Made by a program: the position numbers and the translations under genes
The notes under the pieces: model-generated
The model's database searches: none
Seen by the model: only the letters and a program-made list of their open reading frames with translations
Told to the model about the DNA's origin: nothing
Assembly: GCA_031422295.1 (NCBI GenBank)
Contig: JANOQM010000089.1
Coordinates: 22,138 to 86,137 of the forward strand
Direction of reading: 5' to 3'
Origin: JANOMH01 sp031422295
Lineage (GTDB): Bacteria > Pseudomonadota > Alphaproteobacteria > Rhodobacterales > Rhodobacteraceae
DNA: 64,000 nucleotides
Shown here: piece by piece, positions 16,797-25,376 of the stretch
Position numbering within the stretch: position 1 is the stretch's first letter
How the letters are laid out: the number at the start of each line of letters is the position of its first letter

Positions 16797-17357
16797 ATGG
16801 CAAATCGTCGCACATTATCGGCTGAAGACTGGATTAAGGTTGCTTTTCAAGCACTTGGGTCAGGTGGGGTGCAGGCTATGCGGGCGGAGCGGCTGGCGCG
16901 GGTGTTGGGGGTCAGCAAGGGGTCGTTTTACTGGCATTTCGCCGATGTCCCGGCCCTGCATGCCGCGATGCTGACCCATTGGGAAGGCTTTGCGACCGAG
17001 CAGATTATACATGATGTTGATGCAGGCGGCGGCGATGGGGCCGCCCGTCTGATCAGGCTAGTGGATATAATTACCTCCGACTTATCAGACCCTTACGGTG
17101 GATTAGCGACCGAAGCTGCGCTGCGCGACTGGGCCCGGCATGACCCGCGCGTGGCCCCCAGCCTGCTGCGCGTTGATGCCCGGCGGCTGGCTTTTGTCGG
17201 GGAACTGTTCAAAATGGCGGGTCTGGATGAGGCTGACGCAGGCCGTTCTGCCCGGCTTTTTTACACCGCCCTGATCGGCGCGGAACAGATGAACACCAGT
17301 CCGCGCGAGGGCATCTGTAAGGATTTGCAGCATTTCCTTAAGGTGGTTTTGCGCTAA
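16797..17357 (+). CDS. TetR/AcrR family transcriptional regulator
   Basis: The 186-residue protein has a TetR N-terminal HTH (about 9-55) with the diagnostic RLARVLGVSKGSFYWHFADVP and a divergent helical ligand-binding domain. It probably represses the divergent membrane-protein gene and itself through the palindromes at 16732 and 16775. Its stop lies 4 nt inside the convergent isomerase-like gene. Confidence 0.88.
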   Translation: MANRRTLSAEDWIKVAFQALGSGGVQAMRAERLARVLGVSKGSFYWHFADVPALHAAMLTHWEGFATEQIIHDVDAGGGDGAARLIRLVDIITSDLSDPYGGLATEAALRDWARHDPRVAPSLLRVDARRLAFVGELFKMAGLDEADAGRSARLFYTALIGAEQMNTSPREGICKDLQHFLKVVLR

Positions 17358-18199
17358 TTTCCGGCCAAAAATGACCGGATATGCGCGTGCCCACCCCGAT
17401 AAACGGCCTGCGGCGATTCTGCGAAATCGCGCCAGACTTTGGTGGCGGCGGCAAGATCGGGCAGGCCGCGTCCGAAACTTTCGATGGTCAGCCAGCCGTC
17501 GTAACCGCTGGATTTGATCGCGGCAAAAGTTTCGGCCCACGGGATGTTGCCGCGCCCCGGCACGCCGCGGTCGTTTTCGGAAATATGGATATGCGCGATA
17601 TGGCCGATGTTCCGGGTCAGGGCGCCGATCGGATCGGATTCCTCGATATTGGCGTGGAACGTGTCATACATGCCCCGGATGTTGGGGTGCCCGACTTCGC
17701 CCAGATGGCTGGTCAGGGCGTCCATCGTATTGACCAAGTAGCATTCGAACCGATTGAGCGCCTCTAGCGCCACGGTGATGCCCAAAGGCGCCGCATGATC
17801 GCCGATCTGCCGCTGTGATTGAACCGAGCGGGTGAATTCCTGCGCTGTTGGTCCCTGCCCGCTGAAATGCCCCAGTGGAGAATGCAACGGGCCACAGACC
17901 AAGGTCGCGCCCAGCGCATGGGTCCGGTCCAGGACCTGTTTCATATTGTCGATACCGGCCACACGGGCCGCGGTATCGCCAATCAGATTCATTGCCGGAT
18001 CGCCCATCGCGGTCACCGCGGTCCGGTCCAGCCCGATGTCGTCCAGCATTTCGCCCAGCATGGCATAATGCGCGATATCGCCGTCGAATACCGGCACCTC
18101 GACCCCGTCAAAACCCGTGGCCTTGATATCGCGCAGTAGCGGCGCGTGATCTGCGGTCAGATGCGTTGTCCACAGAAACATGTTCATGCCGATTTTCAT
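17354..18199 (-). CDS. sugar isomerase/epimerase-like TIM-barrel protein (tagatose 3-epimerase type)
   Basis: The 281-residue protein has a xylose-isomerase-like TIM barrel. Metal-site motifs match the D-tagatose/D-psicose 3-epimerase group: ALEALNRFECYLVNT with the first Glu, GMYDTFHANIEES with Asp and His, and TIESFGRGLP with the last Glu. ATG 18199 is chosen because GGGGGAT precedes it; an ATG-like start four codons earlier lies in that ribosome site. It is divergent from a second isomerase-like gene, with two GntR-type operator sites between them. Confidence 0.8.
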   Translation of the reverse strand: MKIGMNMFLWTTHLTADHAPLLRDIKATGFDGVEVPVFDGDIAHYAMLGEMLDDIGLDRTAVTAMGDPAMNLIGDTAARVAGIDNMKQVLDRTHALGATLVCGPLHSPLGHFSGQGPTAQEFTRSVQSQRQIGDHAAPLGITVALEALNRFECYLVNTMDALTSHLGEVGHPNIRGMYDTFHANIEESDPIGALTRNIGHIAHIHISENDRGVPGRGNIPWAETFAAIKSSGYDGWLTIESFGRGLPDLAAATKVWRDFAESPQAVYRGGHAHIRSFLAGN

Positions 18200-18219
18200 C
18201 TGATCCCCCATTTCCGCCT

Positions 18220-18236
18220 AACTGGTCATACCAAAG
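18220..18236. promoter_or_regulatory. GntR operator candidate, site A
   Basis: AACTGGT-CAT-ACCAAAG lies 21 bp upstream of the minus-strand isomerase gene. It matches the TGGT-NNN-ACCA core shared by sites B, C and D (see 18319, 27764, 27954). Confidence 0.55.
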
Positions 18237-18318
18237 CACGCCCTTCGGTCAATCGAATTTCCGGTTTCGCGCTCCTATTGTCATAAAACACTCTTGAACC
18301 CGCCCACGGTTTCGCGCA

Positions 18319-18335
18319 ATCTGGTCCAACCAGAT
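18319..18335. promoter_or_regulatory. GntR operator candidate, site B (perfect arms)
   Basis: ATCTGGT-CCA-ACCAGAT has perfect 7-bp arms and lies 24 bp upstream of the plus-strand operon that includes the GntR/FCD gene. Operators of FCD-type GntR proteins such as LldR have the same TGGT-NNN-ACCA layout, so autoregulation is likely. Confidence 0.7.
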
Positions 18336-18359
18336 TTACCTTCGAGGGGGAGGAAGACC

Positions 18360-19247
18360 ATGCACCTGTCAACCCATAACTGGATGCGCGCCGAACCGCT
18401 TGAGGTTACGCTGCGGCGGATCAAAGCGTTTGGCTATGAAAGCATCGAAATCTCGGGCGAGCCGGAGCAATACAAGGTGCCGGAAACCCGCGCGCTGCTA
18501 AAGGAATATGGCATTCGCTGTTGGGGCGCGGTGACACTGACGCTGGGCGAGCGTAATCTGGCGGCCAAAGACGAAGGGCAAAGGGCCCGGTCGGTGGATT
18601 ATGTGAAATCGGTGCTGACCATGGTGTCAGAGCTGGAGGGGCAGATTATTACCCTTGTTCCCGCCACGGTGGGCAAGGTGGTGCCCGATGCGACCGAAGA
18701 AGAGGAATGGAAATGGGTGGTCGAAGCGACCAAGGAATGTTTCACCCATGCCCAGAAGGTCGGCGTGAAAATCGCGGTCGAGCCGCTGAACCGGTTCGAG
18801 ACCTATTTCTTTAACCGTGCCGCCCAAGCGCTGGCCCTTGCCGATGCCGTCAGCCCGGAATGTGGTGTCTGTCTGGACGCCTATCACCTGAATATGGAGG
18901 AATCGAATATCTATGACGCGATCCGGCTGGCCGGAAAACGCCTGTTCGATTTCCATGTGGCCGATAACAACCGTTTTGCGGCGGGCCTTGGGCACCTCGA
19001 CTGGGCCAGGATTATCGGCACATTGCGCGAGATTGGCTATGACGGTGCGCTGACCAATGAATTTGTGGCCCCGGTGGACCGGACCCCTGCCGCGATGTAC
19101 CCCAATATGGTGGAGCGTAATCCGGTGGATATCTCGCCTGCGCAGCTGAAGTTCATTCAAGACCACGGGTCCAGCGTGTTGACCGAGGATTTCTATACCG
19201 AGCAGATGCGGATCACGGCGGAAACGATTTTGCCGCTGATCAAATAG
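18360..19247 (+). CDS. sugar phosphate isomerase/epimerase family protein
   Basis: The 295-residue TIM-barrel protein has AP-endonuclease-2-like fold motifs: VEPLNRFETYFFNR (metal Glu), CLDAYHLNMEESN (Asp and His), FDFHVADNNRFAAG, and TNEFVAPVDRTP (last Glu). It is a distant paralogue of the divergent gene at 17354. ATG 18360 is preceded by GGGGGAGGAAG, an excellent site, so the longer upstream frame is rejected. It is the first gene of an operon with the MR-type enzyme, GntR regulator and hydroxyacid dehydrogenase. It is probably an isomerase or epimerase of a sugar or sugar acid; the substrate is unknown. Confidence 0.8.
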   Translation: MHLSTHNWMRAEPLEVTLRRIKAFGYESIEISGEPEQYKVPETRALLKEYGIRCWGAVTLTLGERNLAAKDEGQRARSVDYVKSVLTMVSELEGQIITLVPATVGKVVPDATEEEEWKWVVEATKECFTHAQKVGVKIAVEPLNRFETYFFNRAAQALALADAVSPECGVCLDAYHLNMEESNIYDAIRLAGKRLFDFHVADNNRFAAGLGHLDWARIIGTLREIGYDGALTNEFVAPVDRTPAAMYPNMVERNPVDISPAQLKFIQDHGSSVLTEDFYTEQMRITAETILPLIK

Positions 19248-19257
19248 GCCAGCGGCA

Positions 19258-20427
19258 ATGCGTATTTCATCCGTTCAGGCCTGGTGGGTTCAGATCCCGA
19301 TTCAGGCCGACCGCCAGCATACCAGCGATTTTGGGACTTTGCGCACCTTTGATGCCGCAATCCTGAAGGTGACGACGGATGACGGGCTGGTTGGATGGGG
19401 CGAGGGTAAGAATGCGGCGGGAAGTGCGGGCGATTACCGGACGTTGGTGCATTTGCTGAACCATGATTTCGGCCCCCGGATTTTGGGCCGCGACCCGGCG
19501 GATGTGGGCTGTATCTGGGAGGATTTGTATAACGGCGTCCGCGCCGGCAAGGCCGCATTGGCCGGGCATTCGATGCCAGAAATGGCGCGGCGTGGGCTGA
19601 CTGTGGCTGCGATTTCCGCGATTGATATTGCCCTGTGGGACATTCTGGGCAAGTCCGATGGCAAGCCGGTGTGGAAACTGCTGGGCGGGCGCAAGGCGGA
19701 CCGGCTGCCTGCCTATGCATCAGGGGGGTGGGCGGCGGTTGATCAGATTGGCGACCAGTTGCAATCTTATGTGGCTGCTGGCGGGTTCCGGGCCGTCAAG
19801 ATGCGCGTGGGCGCGATGGATGGTGCGGTGCATGTGTCTGCGGCGCGGGTGCGGGCGGCGCGGGCGGCTTTGGGGCCGGGGATAGAGTTGGCTGTGGATG
19901 CGCATGGGACCTATACAGTGGCTGAGGCACGGCGTTTTGCACATATGGTTGCCGATTGCGATTTAAGCTGGTTCGAAGAGCCGGTGATTGCCGATGACAA
20001 ACCCGGTATGGCCGAAGTGCGGGCGGCGATTGCGACCCCGATTGCGGCGGGCGAGTCTGAACAGACCCGGTTTGCATTCCGCGATCTGATCACGGCGCGG
20101 GCCGTCGATATCCTGCAACCCGACCCGGCGTTTTGTGGCGGGATTTCCGAGACGATGCGGATTGGCACCCTTGCCAGCGCGTTCAACCTGCGGCTGGCCC
20201 CGCATTTATGGGCCGGTGCGCCGTGCTTTTTCGCCGGATTGCAGATTTGTGCGGTCTCCCCCGCCAGCTTTACGATTGAGTTTTCACTTGGCGCAAATCC
20301 GATGATACATGACATTATCGCCGAGCCTGTGGCGGCGCAGGACGGGATGATCGCCATCCCTGACGGCCCCGGACTGGGGTTCACGATGAATGAAGCTGTC
20401 TTGCAAAGTTACGCCAAAAGCCCATGA
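19258..20427 (+). CDS. mandelate racemase/muconate lactonizing-type enolase superfamily enzyme
   Basis: The 389-residue protein belongs to the MR subgroup of the enolase superfamily, often sugar-acid dehydratases. Visible active-site residues are K181-x-R183 (VKMRVG), metal ligands D214 (VDAHG), E240 (WFEEP) and E266 (AGESE), and H316 (APHLWAG) with its partner Asp in LQPDPAFCGG. The arginine in place of the second lysine of K-x-K matters for which proton is removed. It starts 10 bp after the isomerase-like gene and overlaps the GntR gene by 4 nt. Sugar-acid dehydration is inferred from the family. Confidence 0.87.
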   Translation: MRISSVQAWWVQIPIQADRQHTSDFGTLRTFDAAILKVTTDDGLVGWGEGKNAAGSAGDYRTLVHLLNHDFGPRILGRDPADVGCIWEDLYNGVRAGKAALAGHSMPEMARRGLTVAAISAIDIALWDILGKSDGKPVWKLLGGRKADRLPAYASGGWAAVDQIGDQLQSYVAAGGFRAVKMRVGAMDGAVHVSAARVRAARAALGPGIELAVDAHGTYTVAEARRFAHMVADCDLSWFEEPVIADDKPGMAEVRAAIATPIAAGESEQTRFAFRDLITARAVDILQPDPAFCGGISETMRIGTLASAFNLRLAPHLWAGAPCFFAGLQICAVSPASFTIEFSLGANPMIHDIIAEPVAAQDGMIAIPDGPGLGFTMNEAVLQSYAKSP

Positions 20428-21125
20428 CCAAACCCGACAACACATTCCTGCAAACGCTGGTGGCCCATATCGTCACCGTGGCCCGCGCCCGTGGTGACAA
20501 GGCCCCGTCAGAGCGTGAACTGGCCGAGCATTTCAATGTCAGCCGGGGGCAGGTGCGCGAATCGCTTGCGATCCTTGAGGCGATGAAGGTGATCGAACGG
20601 CGGGCGAAATCCGGCATTTACCTGACCCCGGATGTGGCTGGTCCCGAAAGCATGGCCCTGTTTGCCCAGGCAGGCGTGCCGCTGACCACCCGCCATATTG
20701 CCGAAGTGGTCGAGTTGCGTAAGATCCATGAAATCAAGGCCGCTGAACTGGCCGCATTGCGTGCCACCGACGAGGATTTTCAGCGGTTAAGGGACATTCT
20801 TGCACAATCCGAAGTGCAGATTGCCAATGGTCAGGGGCTGCATGGCCTTGATATGGCGTTTCATCTGGAGATTGTCCGGGCCACGCAGAATGATCTGTTC
20901 TACCGGACCTGCTGCAATTTCTACGAGGCCAGCAAACACCGGCTGTCGCTGTATTTCGCCAAGCCCGAGCGCAATGTGAAATCGCATGCCGAACATATGC
21001 AGATTTTCGATGCGCTGTATCGCCGCGATTCCATTCTGGCGCAGGCGCTGATGAATACGCATCTGGGTGGGGCGCAAAGCTATTGGACCGAACTGCTGGA
21101 CGGCGACAGCCCGCCTGATCCATGA
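20424..21125 (+). CDS. GntR family regulator, FCD (FadR) subfamily
   Basis: The 233-residue protein has an N-terminal winged HTH (about 9-72) with APSERELAEHFNVSRGQVRESLAIL. A C-terminal FCD ligand domain (about 88-220) has likely metal-site residues in the HLEIVRATQN and HAEHMQIFDAL segments. Such regulators sense organic acids. It lies inside the operon it probably controls, and four TGGT-NNN-ACCA dyads in the two divergent promoters of the island are its likely operators. Confidence 0.9.
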   Translation: MTKPDNTFLQTLVAHIVTVARARGDKAPSERELAEHFNVSRGQVRESLAILEAMKVIERRAKSGIYLTPDVAGPESMALFAQAGVPLTTRHIAEVVELRKIHEIKAAELAALRATDEDFQRLRDILAQSEVQIANGQGLHGLDMAFHLEIVRATQNDLFYRTCCNFYEASKHRLSLYFAKPERNVKSHAEHMQIFDALYRRDSILAQALMNTHLGGAQSYWTELLDGDSPPDP

Positions 21126-22087
21126 TCTTTTCCACCCATCCGCTGCACCCGACCGTGATGGCCGATCTGGCCGCAATCGGCGATCTGCGGGTGGCCAGCA
21201 GTCCGACCGCTGCGGCGATTAATGCCGAATGCCGTGGCGCAGAGATCATTATCGTCCGTGCCCCGATTGCGCCAGATATCATCAGCCGGGAACCCGGTCT
21301 GCGGGCGCTGGTCCGGCATGGCGCGGGGCTGGATATGATCCCGGTCGAGGTGGCCACGCAGGCGGGGGTTCTGGTGACCAATGTGCCGGGGGCAAATGCA
21401 CCGACGGTGGCCGAACATGTGATCTGGTCAGCCCTAGCGCTGCTCCGCCGTTATCCCGCGCTATCGGTTGATCTGCGGACCAAGGGCTGGGCTGCGGCCC
21501 GGATCCATGCGGACCATGCGCTGGAGTTAAGCGGGCGCAGACTGGCGATTGTTGGCATGGGAAATGTCGGCCATGCCCTGCATAAAATCGCTCATCATGG
21601 CTTTGGTATGGAGGTGCTGGCCGTGACCAGCCGCCCGGATGCGGTGCCAGCAGGGGCGCGGGCGGTGTCGTTACGCCAGGCTTTGGCGACCTGTGATGTA
21701 CTGGCGCTGTGCTGTCCGCTGAGTGCCGCCACAACCGGGCTGATTGGCCGCGCCGAGCTGGCCCTGATGCAGCCACATGCAGTTTTGATCAATGTGGCGC
21801 GTGGGCCTGTCGTGGTGGAACAGGCGCTGATTGCGGCCCTGCAATCAGGCCGGATCGCTGGGGCCGCACTGGATGTGTTTGATACCCAGCCGCTGCCGCA
21901 GGACCACCCGTTCCTGACGCTGACCAACGTGATCCTGACCCCGCATGTGGCCGGGATTACCGATGAAAGCATGCTGCGGTTAGGCCAATGTGTCGTGGGT
22001 CAAACCCGCGCCATTCTGGCCGGCGCCAAGCCCGCGCATGTCTGCAATCCGCAAGTCTGGGATGCCTATTTCGCCCGCTTTGGCTAG
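21122..22087 (+). CDS. D-isomer-specific 2-hydroxyacid dehydrogenase family protein with altered triad
   Basis: The 321-residue protein has the split catalytic and NAD-binding domains of the family: VRHGAGLDMIP, the dinucleotide loop GMGNVG (145-150), catalytic Arg227 in NVARGPVV, and His275 in LTPHVAG. At the position of the usual catalytic Glu (DVFxxE), the protein reads DVFDTQ, giving Gln256. This may lower activity or signal a different reaction. It overlaps GntR by 4 nt and ends 4 nt inside the convergent ABC ATPase gene. Confidence 0.82.
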   Translation: MIFSTHPLHPTVMADLAAIGDLRVASSPTAAAINAECRGAEIIIVRAPIAPDIISREPGLRALVRHGAGLDMIPVEVATQAGVLVTNVPGANAPTVAEHVIWSALALLRRYPALSVDLRTKGWAAARIHADHALELSGRRLAIVGMGNVGHALHKIAHHGFGMEVLAVTSRPDAVPAGARAVSLRQALATCDVLALCCPLSAATTGLIGRAELALMQPHAVLINVARGPVVVEQALIAALQSGRIAGAALDVFDTQPLPQDHPFLTLTNVILTPHVAGITDESMLRLGQCVVGQTRAILAGAKPAHVCNPQVWDAYFARFG

Positions 22088-23136
22088 ACCGCCAGATTGA
22101 CCCCGGTCGCCCGGTCAAACACCACGACCTTTTCCGGCACCCAGCCAAAGCGCACGTCTTCGTCCAAGGCAACTTTGGTCCGGGCGGGCACGGTCGCGTG
22201 AATGCGCGTGTCGCCCACCTGCATGGTCAGGATTTTGACGACGCCGTGATCTTCGATATCAAACACCCGGCCCGAAACCGACCCGCCGGTGTCCAGTCGC
22301 AGGTTTTCAGGGCGGATGCCCAGGGTCAGATCGCGGCCTTCGGGGCCTGCAACAGGCAAGGCCCCATCGCCCAGCGCCACCTGTCCGCCGCTGATCCGCC
22401 CGTCGATCAGGTTCATCGGCGGGCTGCCGACGGCCCGCGCCACGAAGGTATTGCAGGGCTGATCGTACACCTGTGACGGGGTGCCGACCTGCACCAGCAT
22501 ACCTTTGTTCAGCACGCCGATCTTGTCACCCATCGACATCGCCTCGACCTGATCATGGGTGACATAGAGGAACGTGGCCTTAAGTTCCTTGTGCAGGCGT
22601 TTCAGCTCAACCCTCAACGCCTCGCGCAGTTTGGCGTCCAGTGCGGACAAAGGTTCGTCCATCAGGAACACGCGGGGGTCACGGACGATGGCCCGCCCGA
22701 TCGACACGCGCTGCATTTCGCCCCCCGACAGCCGTTCCACCTTGCGATCCAGCAATTTGGTGATTTGCAGGGTTGCGGCGGCCTTGTCGACGCGGTCTTT
22801 GATCTGTGCCGCATTCAGCTTGCGGATCTTGGATTGCAGCGGGAATTCAAGGTTGCCGCGCACGGTCAGGCGCGGATAGAGCGAATATTGTTGCAGGACC
22901 AGTGCTACATCCCGGGTTGCAGCATTCCAGCCCTGCATATCCTGCCCGTCGATCATGACAGTGCCTGCACCCGGCTGTTCCAGCCCGGCCACAATCCGCA
23001 GGGTCGTGGTTTTGCCCGCCCCGGTCTGGCCCAGCAGAACGAAAAATTCACCATCGGCAATATCCAGATCAAGGCCCCGCAGGGCGCGGTTACCCCCAAA
23101 ATCCTTGGTCACGCCACGCAAGGAAATACTCGCCAT
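22084..23136 (-). CDS. ABC transporter ATPase (MalK/UgpC type)
   Basis: The 350-residue ATPase has Walker A GQTGAGKTT (36-44), signature LSGGEMQR, Walker B VFLMDEP, the D-loop SALDAKLRE and H-loop YVTHDQVEA. A C-terminal TOBE/OB regulatory domain (about 240-350) has LGIRPENLRL. It is one of two different ATPases in this importer operon, presumably working as a heterodimer. It begins directly after the other ATPase's stop. Confidence 0.92.
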   Translation of the reverse strand: MASISLRGVTKDFGGNRALRGLDLDIADGEFFVLLGQTGAGKTTTLRIVAGLEQPGAGTVMIDGQDMQGWNAATRDVALVLQQYSLYPRLTVRGNLEFPLQSKIRKLNAAQIKDRVDKAAATLQITKLLDRKVERLSGGEMQRVSIGRAIVRDPRVFLMDEPLSALDAKLREALRVELKRLHKELKATFLYVTHDQVEAMSMGDKIGVLNKGMLVQVGTPSQVYDQPCNTFVARAVGSPPMNLIDGRISGGQVALGDGALPVAGPEGRDLTLGIRPENLRLDTGGSVSGRVFDIEDHGVVKILTMQVGDTRIHATVPARTKVALDEDVRFGWVPEKVVVFDRATGVNLAV

Positions 23137-24219
23137 TTAACCAGCCTTCCGCAGGGCAAGGCCGCTGGCCCGGTCAAAGAAATGTGCCTGTTCTTGTTCA
23201 AGGCTGACCCAGACCGGCTGTCCCGCCGCCCGGATAAACCCACTGTCCGTCCGCGCCCGCAGGGTGGCGTCACCGATACGGACATCGACGATATCATGCG
23301 ATCCCAAGGGTTCGATATTGGTCACTTCGGCCGCCAGATGCCCCGGCGACGCGCTCTGTGCCAACACCACCGCCTCGGGTCGGATGCCCAGTTGCACGGC
23401 GGTCCCCTGCGGCACGGCGGCCAGCAAACCGGGCGCAAAGCTGAACCCTTGCGCCGCACCGGGCAGGACCACGCCGCTGTCCAGCGTCACGGGGGATACG
23501 TTCATTACCGGGCTGCCCACAAATTGCGCCACGAACAGATTGGCCGGGCGCAGATACACTTCGTCAGGGCGGCCCACCTGTTGCAGCACACCGTCATGCA
23601 TGATCACGATCCGGTCGGCCAGCGACATCGCTTCGATCTGGTCATGGGTCACATAAACGCTGGTGGAGCCGCGCGCGATATGCAGGCGCTTGATCTCGGC
23701 CCGCATTTCTTCGCGCAGCTTGGCATCCAGTGACCCGATGGGTTCGTCCATCAGCAGCGCCTTGGGACGGCGGACCAAGGCCCGCCCAATCGCCACGCGC
23801 TGTAAATCGCCGCCTGCAAGCGCCGATGGGCGGCGGTTTAGCAGCGGGGTAATCCGCAGGATATCGGCCACTTCACGGACCGCCTGTTCGCGCGCATCTT
23901 TGCCCATGCTTACTGCACGCAGCGGAAAGGCAATGTTTTCATAAACGGTCATATGCGGATACAGCGAGAAGGACTGGAACACGAAGGCAATATCCCGGTC
24001 CGATGCGCGGCGGTCCTGCACCTGTGCGCCGTCGATGGTAATGGTCCCCGATGAGACGGTTTCCAGACCCGCAATCGCCCGCAAGGTGGTGGTTTTGCCG
24101 CAGCCGGACTGGCCCAGCATGACGACAAATTCGCCGTCAGCTATTGTCAGGTTCATGTCTTTGATCACCTGCGCCGGGCCAAAGAATTTCTGCACATTCG
24201 ACAGGACAATCTGGGCCAT
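23137..24219 (-). CDS. ABC transporter ATPase (MalK/UgpC type), second subunit
   Basis: The 360-residue ATPase has Walker A GQSGCGKTTT (36-45), Walker B ALLMDEP and H-loop YVTHDQIEA. The C-terminal TOBE domain has LGIRPEAVVL. The signature reads LAGGDLQR instead of LSGGQ, a mild variant. It overlaps the small membrane protein gene before it by 1 nt (TGATG). Confidence 0.91.
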   Translation of the reverse strand: MAQIVLSNVQKFFGPAQVIKDMNLTIADGEFVVMLGQSGCGKTTTLRAIAGLETVSSGTITIDGAQVQDRRASDRDIAFVFQSFSLYPHMTVYENIAFPLRAVSMGKDAREQAVREVADILRITPLLNRRPSALAGGDLQRVAIGRALVRRPKALLMDEPIGSLDAKLREEMRAEIKRLHIARGSTSVYVTHDQIEAMSLADRIVIMHDGVLQQVGRPDEVYLRPANLFVAQFVGSPVMNVSPVTLDSGVVLPGAAQGFSFAPGLLAAVPQGTAVQLGIRPEAVVLAQSASPGHLAAEVTNIEPLGSHDIVDVRIGDATLRARTDSGFIRAAGQPVWVSLEQEQAHFFDRASGLALRKAG

Positions 24220-24419
24220 CAGTCGTCATCCTGTGCGGGCGGCACATCAGGGCCGAATTTGGTGAAAACGCTAAAGGCAATCAGCCCGATCAGGGTGATG
24301 GTCAGCCCATAGCGGTGCAAAGGTTCGATCCATGGCTGGCACAGGGCGATGATGCCGAAGATCATTGTCGATTGCGCGACGGGGATGAGCCATTTTTGAT
24401 TGGCGCTGCGGAATGTCAT
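24219..24419 (-). CDS. small two-helix membrane protein in the ABC operon
   Basis: The 66-residue protein has two hydrophobic stretches (about 10-25 and 38-52) and an acidic tail PPAQDDD. It overlaps the permease gene before it and the ATPase gene after it, so it belongs to the transporter operon. Small proteins of this kind recur at this place in related importer operons, as I recall. An accessory role in the membrane complex is inferred. Confidence 0.72.
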   Translation of the reverse strand: MTFRSANQKWLIPVAQSTMIFGIIALCQPWIEPLHRYGLTITLIGLIAFSVFTKFGPDVPPAQDDD

Positions 24420-25375
24420 TTGCGGATCGCCCCGAAGGACATGCCGCGCAGCAGGTGGTTGCGCAGCAGGAAGGTGAATACGGCGACCGGGATCAGGAAC
24501 AGCAATGTGCCGGATGCGATGACCGTCCAGTCGGGCAGGCCAGAGCCAACCTGGGACGGAATATAGGGCGGGGCGGTTTGGGCGTTGCGATTGGTCATGA
24601 TCAGGGCAAAGGCATATTCATTCCAGGCGGTGATGAAGCAAAAGACCGCAGTGGCAGCGATGCCGGTCGCAGCCTCGGGCAGGACAATCTTGAAAAACGC
24701 CTCAAGCCTTGTGTAGCCATCGACCAGCGCTGCCTCTTCATATTCGCGGGGAATCTCGTCAATGAATCCCTTCATCAGCCAGACCGAGAAGGACAGGTTA
24801 AAGGCGGTGTAGAGGATGATCAGGCCAAGGTGGCTGTCGTTCAGCCCGACGATCCGGTACATCAGATACATCGGGATCGCGACCACCACCGGGGGCAGCA
24901 TGCGGGTGGACAGGATGAAGAATAACCAATCATCCTCGCCCTTTACCTTGAACCGCGAGAATCCATAGGCGGTAAGCGTGCCCATCGACACGGCCAACAC
25001 GGTCGAGATGATCGACACGATCAGCGAATTGGAAAACCGGCTGAGATAGCCTGACAGTTTTACATCGCCATCCGGCCCGCGTACGATTTTCTCGCCACCG
25101 TCAAACACGGCCTGTTCCCACCACGGGGCGGCGTTATAGGTTTCCTCGTCCACCTGATCGCGCAACTGGCTGCGTTTCAGGAACAGTTTGACGAAGGGCG
25201 ACAGTTCGGGTTCGAAAAACACTGTGGGCGGGATGGTGGTGGCCAGATTACGCGGTTTGAATGCGGTGGCCCCGATCCAGAAGATTGGGATCAGCATGAT
25301 GAACGTGGCGATGATCACGGCCACAATGGCCGACCTGTTAAAGATCACTTCACCCCGGGTTTGGACCGCTGCCAT
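24416..25375 (-). CDS. carbohydrate ABC transporter permease (MalG type)
   Basis: The 319-residue protein has about six membrane helices and a large periplasmic loop after the first helix (about 45-110). The EAA coupling motif EYEEAALVDGYTRLEAFFKI faces the ATPase. It starts 1 bp after the MalF-type gene stop. The substrate is unknown. Confidence 0.92.
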   Translation of the reverse strand: MAAVQTRGEVIFNRSAIVAVIIATFIMLIPIFWIGATAFKPRNLATTIPPTVFFEPELSPFVKLFLKRSQLRDQVDEETYNAAPWWEQAVFDGGEKIVRGPDGDVKLSGYLSRFSNSLIVSIISTVLAVSMGTLTAYGFSRFKVKGEDDWLFFILSTRMLPPVVVAIPMYLMYRIVGLNDSHLGLIILYTAFNLSFSVWLMKGFIDEIPREYEEAALVDGYTRLEAFFKIVLPEAATGIAATAVFCFITAWNEYAFALIMTNRNAQTAPPYIPSQVGSGLPDWTVIASGTLLFLIPVAVFTFLLRNHLLRGMSFGAIRK

Positions 25376-25376
25376 A

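Noticed and set aside
23137..24219. LAGGD in place of LSGGQ as evidence of a dead ATPase
   Set aside because: Walker A, Walker B and H-loop are intact, and LAGGx variants occur in active MalK-type proteins.
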